Origin: an uncultured Subdoligranulum sp.
GTDB taxonomy: Bacteria > Bacillota > Clostridia > Oscillospirales > Ruminococcaceae
DNA length: 32,520 bases
Direction of reading: 5' to 3'
Assembly (NCBI GenBank): GCA_904390925.1
Contig: CAJFMB010000017.1
Coordinates: 1 to 32,520 of the forward strand
Shown here: positions 18,439-26,845 of the stretch, one piece after another
Layout: every line of letters starts with the position of its first letter
Position numbering within the stretch: the first letter of the stretch is position 1
Made by a program: the position numbers and the translations under genes
Notes under the pieces: model-generated
Databases searched by the model: none
Told to the model about the DNA's origin: nothing
What the model saw: only the letters and a program-made list of their open reading frames with translations

Positions 18439-19926
18439 TCATTCGGCCCAATCCCGGGCCCGGCTGACCGCTTTCCGCCAGCCGGCACACAGCTGCTCCC
18501 GGCGGGCGGGGTCCATCTGCGGCGTGTACAGCCGGTCCAGCGTCCACTGGCTGCGGATGTCCTCCAGGCTGTCCCAGACGCCGGTGGCCAGCCCCGCCAG
18601 ATAGGCCGCGCCCAGGGCGGTGGTCTCCCGGATCATGGGGCGGCGGATGGTCCGCCCCACAATGTCCGCCTGAAACTGCATCAGGAAATTGTTGGCCGAC
18701 GCGCCGCCGTCCACCCGCAGCTCCTTCAGGGGGATGCCGGTGTCCTCCTCCATGGCGTGCAGCACGTCGCCGGTCTGGTAGGCGATGGATTCCAGCGCCG
18801 CCCGGATGATGTGGTTGCGCCCCGCGCCCCGGGTCAGGCCCAGAATTGCACCCCGGGCGTACATGTCCCAGTAGGGCGCCCCCAGCCCGGTGAAGGCCGG
18901 CACCACATACACCCCGGCGCTGTCCTGCACCTTCTGGGCAAAATACTCGGTGTCGGAGGCCTCGGTGATCAGGTGCAGCTCGTCCCGCAGCCACTGGACC
19001 ACCGCGCCGCCCACAAAGACGCTGCCCTCCAGCGCATACTGTACCCGGCCGCCCACACTGGCCGCCAGGGTGGTCAGCAGCCCGTTTTTGCTGTCCACCA
19101 TCCGTTCGCCGGTGTTCATCAGCAGAAAACAGCCGGTGCCGTATGTATTCTTGGCCTCGCCCGGCTCAAAGCAGGTCTGGCCGAACAGCGCCGCCTGCTG
19201 GTCCCCGGCAATGCCTGCAATGGGCACCTCCACCCCCTGGATGTTCACGGTGCCGTAGACCTCGCTGCTGGTGTGCACCCGGGGCAGGATGTTCATGGGA
19301 ATGCCCAGCCGGTCACAGATGGTCTTGTCCCAGCACAGGTTGCGGATGTCGTACAGCATGGTCCGGCTGGCGTTGGTGTAGTCGGTCACATGCACCCTGC
19401 CGCCGGTCAGCTTCCAGATCAGCCAGGTGTCCACCGTGCCGAACAACAGCTGCCCCGCCTCGGCCTTCTCCCGGGCGCCGGGGACGTTGTCCAGCATCCA
19501 GCGGATCTTGGTGGCGGAAAAATAGGCGTCGATCAGCAGGCCGGTGTGCTCCTTCACATAGCGGGTGAAGGCGGTGTCCTGCTTCAGCTGCTCGCAGTAC
19601 TCGGCGGTGCGGCGGCACTGCCAGACAATGGCGTTGCAGACCGGGCGGCCGGTCTCCCTGTCCCAGAGGATCGCCGTCTCCCGCTGGTTGGTGATGCCGA
19701 TGCCCGCAATCTCCCGCACGTCGATGCCGCTCTGGGCCAGCACCTCCATCAGCACGCCGTACTGGCTGGAATAGATCTCCATCGGGTCGTGCTCCACCCA
19801 GCCCGGATGGGGATAGTGCTGGGTGAACTCCTTCTGGGCCAGGCCCACAATGTTCTGCTGCCGGTCAAACAGCAGGCACCGGCTGCTGGTGGTGCCCTGG
19901 TCCAACGCAATGACAAACTGTTTCAT
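18439..19926 (-). CDS. glpK: Glycerol kinase
   Basis: This 495-residue FGGY-family kinase makes glycerol-3-phosphate from glycerol and ATP. Motifs are [14 protein letters not shown] (N-terminal phosphate loop), [35 protein letters not shown], and the C-terminal ATP-site [20 protein letters not shown] and [16 protein letters not shown]. The regulatory region reads [17 protein letters not shown]: it lacks both the phosphorylatable His of Gram-positive GlpK (YHFYG motif) and the GKGGTR fructose-bisphosphate loop of the E. coli enzyme. The ATG at 19926 has GGGGAGGAA upstream. It is divergent from the glycerol-3-phosphate oxidation operon, and both sides have structured leaders. No glpF permease gene is in the window. 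Confidence 0.96.
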   Translation of the reverse strand: MKQFVIALDQGTTSSRCLLFDRQQNIVGLAQKEFTQHYPHPGWVEHDPMEIYSSQYGVLMEVLAQSGIDVREIAGIGITNQRETAILWDRETGRPVCNAIVWQCRRTAEYCEQLKQDTAFTRYVKEHTGLLIDAYFSATKIRWMLDNVPGAREKAEAGQLLFGTVDTWLIWKLTGGRVHVTDYTNASRTMLYDIRNLCWDKTICDRLGIPMNILPRVHTSSEVYGTVNIQGVEVPIAGIAGDQQAALFGQTCFEPGEAKNTYGTGCFLLMNTGERMVDSKNGLLTTLAASVGGRVQYALEGSVFVGGAVVQWLRDELHLITEASDTEYFAQKVQDSAGVYVVPAFTGLGAPYWDMYARGAILGLTRGAGRNHIIRAALESIAYQTGDVLHAMEEDTGIPLKELRVDGGASANNFLMQFQADIVGRTIRRPMIRETTALGAAYLAGLATGVWDSLEDIRSQWTLDRLYTPQMDPARREQLCAGWRKAVSRARDWAE

Positions 19927-20006
19927 CCCAAAATTCCTCCCCCGGACCGCCGCAGGGCAGCCGTGTCTTTGTTGCGGGGCCGCACAGGCCGACCCCCAAA
20001 ACGCAG

Positions 20007-20082
20007 AGAGCGGGCCGAACCTGGTTCGCCCCGCTCTGATCTTTCTAGCATTTATTATTGCATCCCCCGCAAAAGATGTAAA
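20007..20082 (-). promoter_or_regulatory. glpK promoter and leader hairpin
   Basis: On the - strand: TTTACA (20082-20077), a 17-base spacer and AATAAT (20059-20054). About 15 bases downstream begins a hairpin, AGAGCGGG-C-CGAAC against GTTCG-C-CCCGCTCT (20007-20037 on +), followed on the - strand by CTGCGTTTT. That is terminator-like but with a short U-run. About 80 more bases lead to the glpK start. It could be an attenuator. Confidence 0.5.
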
Positions 20083-20183
20083 GCCGCGCCGGGGAAAATT
20101 TCCGTTTTGCATCAAAGCGGGCGCGGCCCTTTGGGCAAAACGCCGTATTTTGTCCGGCTGCCGTCAAAAAGCCCCGGCCGTTC

Positions 20184-20212
20184 TTGCCGCCGCAATCCGC
20201 CCATGGTATACT
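20184..20212 (+). promoter_or_regulatory. Promoter of the glycerol-3-phosphate oxidation operon
   Basis: TTGCCG (20184-20189), a 17-base spacer and TATACT (20207-20212), with TGG before the -10. It lies 155 bases before the first gene, leaving a long leader. Confidence 0.7.
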
Positions 20213-20249
20213 GGAACCATCATCACGGACAACCTGCTTCACGACTGCG

Positions 20250-20333
20250 AAAGGAAAGCAAGCTGCCCGGCCCGCTCGGTCCGTCTGCCCTTGCACGGAT
20301 GCGGTCGGCCGAGGCGTTTGCTTTCCTTTTTTT
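20250..20333 (+). terminator. Leader terminator (attenuator candidate) upstream of the GlpA-like gene
   Basis: AAAGGAAAGCAA (20250-20261) pairs with TTGCTTTCCTTT (20318-20329), followed directly by TTTT, around a GC-rich structured interior. It sits between the promoter and the GlpA-like start, with AAAGGAGG-type ribosome site further downstream. A terminator in this place suggests regulated read-through. B. subtilis controls glp operons by the GlpP antiterminator at leader terminators, but no GlpP gene is in this window. Confidence 0.6.
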
Positions 20334-20367
20334 GCGTGTTTGAGTTTTTTGCCAAAGGAGGCATTCT

Positions 20368-21831
20368 ATGTACGATGTGGTCATCATCGGCTGCGGCGTG
20401 GTGGGCGCCGCCACCGCCTACCGCCTGGCCCGCTACCGCCTGCGCACCCTGGTGCTGGAGGCAAACAACGACGTGGCCAACGCCACCACCAAGGCAAACA
20501 GCGCCATTCTCCACGCCGGATACGACCCGGAACCCGGCACCAAAATGGCGGCCTTGAATGTGGAGGGCAACCGCATGGCGCTGGACATCTGCCGCAAGCT
20601 GGATGTGCCGGTGCGGCAGACCGGGTCGATGGTGCTGGCCTTTGCCCCCGAACAGCTGCCCCATCTGCAGATGCTCTACGACCGGGGTGTGGCCAACGGC
20701 GTGCCGGGGCTGGAACTGCTTTCCGGCGATGCGGCCCGGGCGCTGGAACCGAACCTGTCGGAAAAGGTCTGCGGCGCACTGCTGGCGCCCTCCGCCGCGG
20801 TGGTGGACCCCTGGGGTCTGGCGCTGGCCATGATCGAGGTGGCGGTGCAAAACGGGGTGGAGCTGCGCCGCAGCGCCCCGGTCACCGGCATCCGGCCGAA
20901 GGAGGGCGGCGGCTTTGTGCTTGCCACCCCCAAAGGCGAGGTGGAGACCCGCTTTGTGATCAACGCCGCCGGCGTGGACGCCGACCGGGTGCACCGGCTG
21001 CTGGAACCCATCCCCTGGCAGACCCGGCCCAACCGGGGCGAATACTATCTGCTGGACAAGAGCGAGGGCGGCCGGGTCAGCCGGGTGATCTTCCAGTGTC
21101 CCGGCCCGGAGGGCAAGGGGGTGCTGGTGGCCCCCACCGTCCACGGCAACCTGATTGTGGGTCCCAACGCCGAGCCGGTCACCGACCGGCGGGATCTGGG
21201 CAACACCGCCGCCGGGCTGGCCTTTGTCAAGGCCCGGGCGGTGCAAAGTGTGCCCTCCATCCGCTTTGGCGAGAACATCCGCAATTTCAGCGGCATCCGG
21301 GCCAACACCGACCAGAGTGATTTCATCATCCAGTGGAGCGAAAACCATCCGGGGTTTCTCGACCTGGCGGGCATCAAGTCGCCGGGCCTGACCAGCGCCC
21401 CGGCCATCGGCAAGCTGGCCGCCGACATGCTGGGCGAGGCCGGACTGCCCCTGACCCAAAAGCCGGACTTTATTGACGAGCGGCATGTGGTGCGGTTCCG
21501 CCACGCCTCCCCGGCGGAGAAGGCGGCGCTGATCGCCAAGGACCCCCGCTACGGCCGGGTGATCTGCCGGTGCGAGACCATCACCGAGGGGGAGATTCTC
21601 GACGCCATCCACAGCCCGGTGGGGGCCACCACCGTCAACGGGGTCAAGCGGCGCTGCAATGCGGGCATGGGCCGGTGCCAGGGCGGCTTTTGCGGGCCGC
21701 GGGTGCAGGCCATTCTGGCCCGGGAACTGGGGGTCAGCCCCACCGAGATCCTGATGGACCAGGCCGGCAGCTGGGTGCTGTACGGCGAGACCAAACAATC
21801 TGTGACCGAGGAGGTGTCCCCCCATGACTGA
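20368..21831 (+). CDS. GlpA-like FAD oxidoreductase with C-terminal BFD-type 2Fe-2S domain
   Basis: This 487-residue flavoprotein probably oxidises glycerol-3-phosphate to dihydroxyacetone phosphate. The N-terminal FAD motif is VVIIGCGVVGAATAYRLARY with the acidic end VLEA. The middle is the DAO fold, with NRGEYYLLDK and GPNAEPVTDRRDLGN. The C-terminal domain resembles bacterioferritin-associated ferredoxin: ICRCETITEGEI (C400, C402) and RCNAGMGRCQGGFC (C430, C437, C442), as in anaerobic GlpA. It overlaps the next gene by 8 bases and is the first of a four-gene set with a flavoprotein, a DUF1667 protein and a tautomerase, an arrangement known for Gram-positive anaerobic glycerol-3-phosphate oxidation. 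A ribosome site AAAGGAGG precedes the ATG. Confidence 0.9.
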   Translation: MYDVVIIGCGVVGAATAYRLARYRLRTLVLEANNDVANATTKANSAILHAGYDPEPGTKMAALNVEGNRMALDICRKLDVPVRQTGSMVLAFAPEQLPHLQMLYDRGVANGVPGLELLSGDAARALEPNLSEKVCGALLAPSAAVVDPWGLALAMIEVAVQNGVELRRSAPVTGIRPKEGGGFVLATPKGEVETRFVINAAGVDADRVHRLLEPIPWQTRPNRGEYYLLDKSEGGRVSRVIFQCPGPEGKGVLVAPTVHGNLIVGPNAEPVTDRRDLGNTAAGLAFVKARAVQSVPSIRFGENIRNFSGIRANTDQSDFIIQWSENHPGFLDLAGIKSPGLTSAPAIGKLAADMLGEAGLPLTQKPDFIDERHVVRFRHASPAEKAALIAKDPRYGRVICRCETITEGEILDAIHSPVGATTVNGVKRRCNAGMGRCQGGFCGPRVQAILARELGVSPTEILMDQAGSWVLYGETKQSVTEEVSPHD

Positions 21832-23125
21832 CTATCAGCTGATTGTCATCGGCGGCGGCCCGGCGGGGCTGGCAGCCGCCTGCAAGGCCTGGCAGCAGGG
21901 GCTGCGCCGGGTGCTGATCCTGGAGCGGGACTGCGAGCTGGGCGGCATTCTGAACCAGTGCATTCACAACGGCTTCGGGCTGCACCGCTTCGGGGAGGAG
22001 CTCACCGGCCCCGAGTACGCCGGCCGCTACATCGCCATGCTGGCCGAAACCGGTGTGGAGGTCCGGCTGGACACGATGGTATTGCAGATTCTGCCCGGCC
22101 GGGACGGCGCCCCCCACGAGATCCACGCCGTCAACGGCAAACAGGGCTACCAGGTGCTGACAACCGGCGCCGTGGTGCTGGCCATGGGCTGCCGGGAACG
22201 CACCCGCGGGGCCATCTCCATCCCCGGCGAGCGGCCGTCCGGCATCTTCACCGCCGGGGCGGCCCAGCGGTTCCTGAACATCGAGGGCTATATGGTGGGC
22301 CGCCGGGTGGTGATCCTGGGCTCCGGCGACATCGGCCTGATCATGGCCCGCCGCATGACGCTGGAGGGCGCCAAGGTGCTGGCCTGCGTCGAGCTGATGC
22401 CCTACTCGGGCGGGCTGACCCGCAACATCGTCCAGTGCCTGGAGGATTACAATATTCCGCAGTATCTCTCCCACACCATCACCGACATCCGCGGCCATGA
22501 CCGGGTGGAGCAGGTGGTGGTCAGCCGGGTGGACGACCAGCGCCGCCCGGTCCCCGGCACCGAGATGGTCTTTGACTGCGACACGGTGCTGCTCAGTGTG
22601 GGACTGCTGCCGGAAAACGAGCTGTCCCGGGGCGCCGGGGTGGAGATCGACCCCCGCACCCGCGGCCCGGTGGTGGCGGAAAACCGGGAAACCAGCATCC
22701 CCGGCATCTTTGCCTGCGGCAATGTGCTGCATGTGCATGATCTGGTGGACTTTGTCTCGGCCGAGAGCGAGCGGGCCGGCGCCGCCGCGGCGGCGTATGT
22801 GATGGCGGGGGAAAGCAGCCCCGCACCCGCCGGCACCGAACCCGGCGAGCCCATCCCGGTCTGTGCGGGGGAGGGCATCAGCTACACGGTGCCCCAGCAT
22901 CTGAGCCCGGCGGTGCGCACCGCCGGGGCGGAGCTGTTTTTCCGGGTGCGGCGGGTCACCGGGCCCGCCGCCATTGTGGTACAGGACGGGGCCGGAAACC
23001 GGGTGGCCCGGTTTGCCCGCAGCCATCTGGCCCCCGGCGAGATGGAACACATCACCCTGCCGGCGGCGCTGCTGGCCCGTGCCATTGCGCCGCTGACCCT
23101 GCGCATGGAGGAGGCAAACCCATGA
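21824..23125 (+). CDS. NAD(P)/FAD-dependent oxidoreductase (partner of the GlpA-like protein)
   Basis: This 433-residue pyridine-nucleotide-type flavoprotein begins with YQLIVIGGGPAGLAAACKAW (FAD site). It has a central second dinucleotide motif VVILGSGDIGLIMARRMTLE (NAD(P)H site) and the late FAD motif IPGIFACGNVLHVHDLVDF. It carries the segment LGGILNQCIHNGFGLHRFG, conserved in proteins encoded next to GlpA-like and DUF1667 genes. I infer that it passes electrons from the GlpA-like subunit to NAD(P) or another acceptor. The C-terminal about 100 residues form a small extra domain. The start overlaps the previous stop by 8 bases and its own stop overlaps the next start by 4, so the three genes are translationally coupled. 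Confidence 0.88.
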   Translation: MTDYQLIVIGGGPAGLAAACKAWQQGLRRVLILERDCELGGILNQCIHNGFGLHRFGEELTGPEYAGRYIAMLAETGVEVRLDTMVLQILPGRDGAPHEIHAVNGKQGYQVLTTGAVVLAMGCRERTRGAISIPGERPSGIFTAGAAQRFLNIEGYMVGRRVVILGSGDIGLIMARRMTLEGAKVLACVELMPYSGGLTRNIVQCLEDYNIPQYLSHTITDIRGHDRVEQVVVSRVDDQRRPVPGTEMVFDCDTVLLSVGLLPENELSRGAGVEIDPRTRGPVVAENRETSIPGIFACGNVLHVHDLVDFVSAESERAGAAAAAYVMAGESSPAPAGTEPGEPIPVCAGEGISYTVPQHLSPAVRTAGAELFFRVRRVTGPAAIVVQDGAGNRVARFARSHLAPGEMEHITLPAALLARAIAPLTLRMEEANP

Positions 23126-23481
23126 AACAACTGGTCTGCATTGTCTGTCCCCGGGGCTGCCGCCTGACCGTAGACGAGGAACACGGCTACGCCGTCACCG
23201 GCAACAGCTGCCCCCGGGGCGCCGAGTACGGCAAAACCGAGCTGCAAAACCCCACCCGGACCCTGACCACCACCGTCTGCATCCGGGGCGGGCTGCACCG
23301 GCGGCTGCCGGTGCGCACCAGCACCGCCATTCCCAAGCGGCTGCTGCCCGCCGCCATGGCCGAGGCCGCCAAAGTCCGGCTGCAGGCCCCGGTGGAGGCC
23401 GGGCAGGTGGTCATCCGCAACCTTCTGGGCACCGGCGCCGACCTGATCGCCAGCCGCGCCATGCCCGCCGCCGACACCTGA
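23122..23481 (+). CDS. DUF1667 small cysteine-rich protein
   Basis: This 119-residue protein has the family cysteine pattern CIVCPRGC (C6, C9, C13) and, about 17 residues on, NSCPRGAEYG, which is likely to bind an iron-sulfur cluster or metal. The C-terminal half is a beta-rich segment with the conserved RTSTAIPKRLL and VVIRNLLGTGADLIASR. The family is nearly always encoded with GlpA-like and NAD(P)/FAD oxidoreductases and is thought to be a third component of the glycerol-3-phosphate oxidising complex. It overlaps the upstream gene in ATGA. Confidence 0.87.
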   Translation: MKQLVCIVCPRGCRLTVDEEHGYAVTGNSCPRGAEYGKTELQNPTRTLTTTVCIRGGLHRRLPVRTSTAIPKRLLPAAMAEAAKVRLQAPVEAGQVVIRNLLGTGADLIASRAMPAADT

Positions 23482-23505
23482 CCCAAAACAAAGGAGGAAA
23501 TTGTT

Positions 23506-23847
23506 ATGCCGTTTATTGATGCCCGTATTTCGGTGCCCATGACCCCGGAAGAGAAAACCGCCCTCAAGACCGCCTTCGGCGCGGCCATTCCGCTGCTGCA
23601 CAAGACCGAGACCTACCTGATGGTGCAGATCGCCGACAGCTGCCAGCTGTGGATGGCCGGCAAGCCGCTGGAAAAGGGAGCCTACCTGTCGGTCAGCCTG
23701 TTCGGCAGCGCCGCCCCCGCCGACTGCCAGGCCATGACCCGGCGGCTGTGCGACATTCTGGAAGCCCAGCTGGGCATCCCCGGACGGGCGGTGTATGTGA
23801 CCTATCACCCGGTCAGCGACTGGGGCTGGAACGGCGAAAACTTCTGA
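23506..23847 (+). CDS. MIF-like tautomerase
   Basis: This 113-residue protein belongs to the tautomerase superfamily, MIF group. The second residue is Pro (MPFIDARISVPMT), which becomes the catalytic N-terminal proline after Met removal. The length and the C-terminal block VYVTYHPVSDWGWNGENF match the MIF pattern (VYINYY, then VGWNNSTF). An active-site Lys is present in LLHKTETYLMVQI. The natural substrate is unknown; phenylpyruvate or another keto-enol compound is possible. AAAGGAGG precedes the ATG 24 bases after the DUF1667 stop, and a terminator follows, so it is the last gene of the glycerol operon. Why a tautomerase belongs there is not clear. Confidence 0.85.
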   Translation: MPFIDARISVPMTPEEKTALKTAFGAAIPLLHKTETYLMVQIADSCQLWMAGKPLEKGAYLSVSLFGSAAPADCQAMTRRLCDILEAQLGIPGRAVYVTYHPVSDWGWNGENF

Positions 23848-23875
23848 CCCGCAGCCTCCGCGCTTGCCGTCTTTC

Positions 23876-23908
23876 GCGCCTGTCCCTGCCGGGGCGGGCG
23901 CGCTTTTT
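23876..23908 (+). terminator. Terminator of the glycerol-3-phosphate operon
   Basis: GCGCC (23876-23880) pairs with GGCGC (23897-23901), with an inner CCC/GGG stem, followed by GCTTTTTG. Confidence 0.7.
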
Positions 23909-23926
23909 GTGGCAAAATCCCCCGGC

Positions 23927-23955
23927 TTTACGAAGCCGGAAAAGGGTGCTATAAT
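23927..23955 (+). promoter_or_regulatory. Promoter of the LtaS-like gene
   Basis: TTTACG (23927-23932), a 17-base spacer ending in TGC, and a perfect TATAAT (23950-23955). Confidence 0.75.
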
Positions 23956-24069
23956 AACCTTGTTTTCGCCGGATTTTTGCCCGACCTGCCAAAAAGAAGC
24001 GGGTTACCGTTGAAACTTTGGCGCGCAGGCGGCCCGGCACACCTTGTATACCGATAAGGGGAAGCTTTC

Positions 24070-25911
24070 ATGCAGACGCTGAAAAAACATGTTTTCAGCC
24101 GCGCGTTCCTGGTACAGGCCGTCCTGCCCTGCCTGCTGGCGGTGGCGGCGGCCTTTGTCGCGTGGCTGCAGCTGGAACTGTCCGACGCGGTCACTTCCGG
24201 CTACCTGCTGGGCCAGCTGCCGGGCTGGGCGCTGCTCAACGCCCTGACCGCCTTCTGCCTGACGCTGGTGGTCTTTCTGTTCTGCGGCCGCTGGCATCTG
24301 TCCACCGGCATTGCGGGCGGACTCTGGACCATCCTGGCCGTCGTCAACTACTACACCCGGGACCTGCACGGCTCGGCGGTCATGCCCCAGGACGTGCTCA
24401 ATCTGGGCACCGCCGCCGAGGTCATGGGCAGCTACACCCTGCATGTGGATGCCCGGGTGGTCTGCATCGCCCTGCTCTACCTGCCGGTGCTGGTCATCGC
24501 CCTCTGCCAGGCGCGGCTGGCCCGGGGCAGCCGGGGCCGCAAAGTCACCGCCAGGGCCCGGCTGGTGCGGATCGCCGCCAGCCTGGTGGGGGTCTGCGCC
24601 GTGCTCTACTTCGGCTACTTCAGCCCCTGGCCCGCCATGCCCCGCACCCCCTACGGCTGGAACTGGCAGCCTACCTATTATACCTACGGCTATCTGGCCG
24701 GTACCGTGCGGGCTACCTCGCTGCTGGCCGACCCGGTGATCCGGCCGGAGGGGGACACCGACCGCAACGCCGCCGACGCCCTGGCCGCTGCCGATAGCTA
24801 CCAGCCCGCCGTGGCCGAGGCCGACCCCCAGGACTACCCCGACATTGTGCTGATCCTGTCCGAGAGCTTCTACGACATCAGCCTGGTCACCGACCCCCAG
24901 ACCGACGTGGACTATCTGGCCACGCTGCACAGCCTGGAAAACAGCATCCAGGGGCACACCATCTCGCCCCACATCGGCGGCGGCACCAACCACAGCGAGT
25001 ACGAGATGCTGACCTCCAACTCGCTGATGCTGGCCCCGGCAGTGACCCCCTACAACTGGCTGGACCTGGACGGCGCCCCCAGCCTGGTCAGCTACTTGAA
25101 GGACCTGGGCTACACCACCCTGGCCGCCCACCCCTATGTGGGCTCCAACTACAACCGGGACACCGCCTGGAAGGAACTGGGCTTTGACGAAACCTGCTTT
25201 GCCGACAGCTTCCCCACTCAGGAATATTACGGCGACCGTCCCTACCAGACCGACTCGGCCACCTACCGGGACCTGGAGGCCCTCTACGAGGCGATGCCTG
25301 CGGAGCAGCCCCGGTTTACCTTCCTGGTCTCCATCCAGACCCACGGCGATTACGACATGAACGACCCCGACCTGGACCTGGTCCATGCCGCCACCGATTA
25401 CGGCCGCTATGACGGCGAGGTGGACGAGTACCTGTCCTGTATTGCCAAGAGCGATGAAGCCTTTGGCGAGCTGTGCGACTACTTCACCCGCCAGTACCAG
25501 GAGACCGGCCGCAGGGTGATCGTCTGTCTGGCTGGCGACCATGCCCCCAGCTTTGTGGACCACATTGCCGACCATGACAACATCGCCGACAACGACCTGT
25601 GGATGCTGGAACGCAGCACTCCCTATGTGATCTGGGCCAACTATCCGCTGGAACAGGCGGAGCAGACCTCCGCCGACCCCTACAACCGGATGGACCTGTG
25701 CGACCTGGCCCCCACCCTGGCCGAGCAGGCGGGGCTGCCGCTGTCCGACTATTACCGGTATCTGCTGAACATGAAGCAGGACATCCTGCTGCAGACCGGC
25801 GGCTGCGATTACATGGACAGCACCGGCATCCTGCGCGCCTACGGCAGCGACGCCGGGGACGACGCACTGCTGCGGGGCTATTTTGCCATGGAATACCAGC
25901 GCCTGAAATAA
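24070..25911 (+). CDS. LtaS-like membrane sulfatase (lipoteichoic acid synthase family)
   Basis: This 613-residue protein has an N-terminal membrane domain of about four to five helices (residues 1-185) followed by an extracellular sulfatase-fold domain that would polymerise glycerol-phosphate or modify surface glycans. Catalytic residues line up with LtaS: E265 in ILSESFYDIS (metal), nucleophile T306 in GGGTNHSEYEMLTSNS, H425 in SIQTHGDYD, and D490-H491 in LAGDHAPSF. The order and spacing are those of LtaS (E255, T300, H416, D475-H476 in S. aureus). Whether it makes lipoteichoic acid or acts on another phosphoglycerol polymer cannot be told. AAGGGGA lies 8 bases before the ATG. It has its own promoter and probably runs on into the patatin-like gene 28 bases downstream. 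Confidence 0.9.
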   Translation: MQTLKKHVFSRAFLVQAVLPCLLAVAAAFVAWLQLELSDAVTSGYLLGQLPGWALLNALTAFCLTLVVFLFCGRWHLSTGIAGGLWTILAVVNYYTRDLHGSAVMPQDVLNLGTAAEVMGSYTLHVDARVVCIALLYLPVLVIALCQARLARGSRGRKVTARARLVRIAASLVGVCAVLYFGYFSPWPAMPRTPYGWNWQPTYYTYGYLAGTVRATSLLADPVIRPEGDTDRNAADALAAADSYQPAVAEADPQDYPDIVLILSESFYDISLVTDPQTDVDYLATLHSLENSIQGHTISPHIGGGTNHSEYEMLTSNSLMLAPAVTPYNWLDLDGAPSLVSYLKDLGYTTLAAHPYVGSNYNRDTAWKELGFDETCFADSFPTQEYYGDRPYQTDSATYRDLEALYEAMPAEQPRFTFLVSIQTHGDYDMNDPDLDLVHAATDYGRYDGEVDEYLSCIAKSDEAFGELCDYFTRQYQETGRRVIVCLAGDHAPSFVDHIADHDNIADNDLWMLERSTPYVIWANYPLEQAEQTSADPYNRMDLCDLAPTLAEQAGLPLSDYYRYLLNMKQDILLQTGGCDYMDSTGILRAYGSDAGDDALLRGYFAMEYQRLK

Positions 25912-25939
25912 GGCGATGCAATCAGGAGGCGTATCGGAA

Positions 25940-26797
25940 ATGAACAGGCCGAAACTGGGCCTTGTACTGGAAGGCGGCGCCATGCGGGGGCTTTACACCG
26001 CGGGCGTGCTGGATGTGCTGCTGGAACAGGGCATCCGTGCCGACGGCGTCATCGGCGTGTCGGCCGGGACGGTGCACGGGGTGTCCTATGTGTCGGGGCA
26101 GGACGGGCGCAGCATCCGCTACTATGAGCGCTACCGCAACGACAAGCGGTTCATGGGGCTGTATCCGCTGCTGACCACCGGCGACATTGTGGACAAGAAA
26201 TTCTGCTACGAGGACATTCCCTGGCGGCTGGACCCCTTTGACAACGACGCCTTTGTGCGGGCAGATATTCCGTTTTACGTCACCTGCACCAATGTGGAGA
26301 CCGGCAAGGCCGAGTACATCCGCTGCACCGATTTCCAGGGCACCGACGCCATGGAATACCTGCGGGCGGGGGCGTCGATGCCGCTGGTCTCCCGCATTGT
26401 GAAGGTGGGCGGCAAAAAGCTGCTGGACGGCGGGGTGGCGGACTCCATCCCGCTGGCGGCCTTCCGCCGCATGGGTTACGAGAAAAACATCGTGGTGCTG
26501 ACCCGGGCGGTGGGATACCGCAAAAAGCCGGCCATGCTGCTGCCCTTCCGGCTGCGGTATCACCGGTATCCGGCCTTTGTGGCGGCGATGGCCCGCCGTC
26601 ACCTGGTCTACAACCGGGAGGTGGACGACGCCGAGTGCGGCGCCGCCGACGGCAGCGTGCTGCTGCTGCGCCCCAGCACCGACCTGGCGGTCAGCCGCAC
26701 CGAACACGACGTGAAAAAGCTGCGCCGCCTGTATGAGCTGGGCCGCAGCGACACGCTGGCCCGTCTGGGCGAGATCAAACATTTCTGCGCCCGGTAA
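25940..26797 (+). CDS. Patatin-like phospholipase
   Basis: This 285-residue serine hydrolase has a Ser-Asp dyad. It begins with the oxyanion-hole segment LVLEGGAMRGLYTAGVLDVL, then the nucleophile elbow GVSAG (S41), then the acid DGGVAD (D163). It lies in the cytoplasm or at the membrane face, since no signal peptide is present. The likely reaction is hydrolysis of phospholipid or lysophospholipid acyl esters, though the substrate is unproven. The ATG at 25940 is preferred because AGGAGG lies 10 bases upstream; an in-frame ATG at 25916 precedes that ribosome site. It sits behind the LtaS-like gene in the same orientation, which fits a common role in envelope lipids. Confidence 0.9.
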   Translation: MNRPKLGLVLEGGAMRGLYTAGVLDVLLEQGIRADGVIGVSAGTVHGVSYVSGQDGRSIRYYERYRNDKRFMGLYPLLTTGDIVDKKFCYEDIPWRLDPFDNDAFVRADIPFYVTCTNVETGKAEYIRCTDFQGTDAMEYLRAGASMPLVSRIVKVGGKKLLDGGVADSIPLAAFRRMGYEKNIVVLTRAVGYRKKPAMLLPFRLRYHRYPAFVAAMARRHLVYNREVDDAECGAADGSVLLLRPSTDLAVSRTEHDVKKLRRLYELGRSDTLARLGEIKHFCAR

Positions 26798-26809
26798 GCG
26801 GCGGCCATC

Positions 26810-26838
26810 TTGCGCTTTTGCCCGCCGTGTGGTACAAT
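26810..26838 (+). promoter_or_regulatory. Promoter with no credible downstream ORF
   Basis: TTGCGC (26810-26815), a 17-base spacer ending in TGG, and TACAAT (26833-26838). It follows the same pattern as the gene promoters here but is followed by terminators and not by a gene. Confidence 0.6.
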
Positions 26839-26845
26839 ATCGTCC

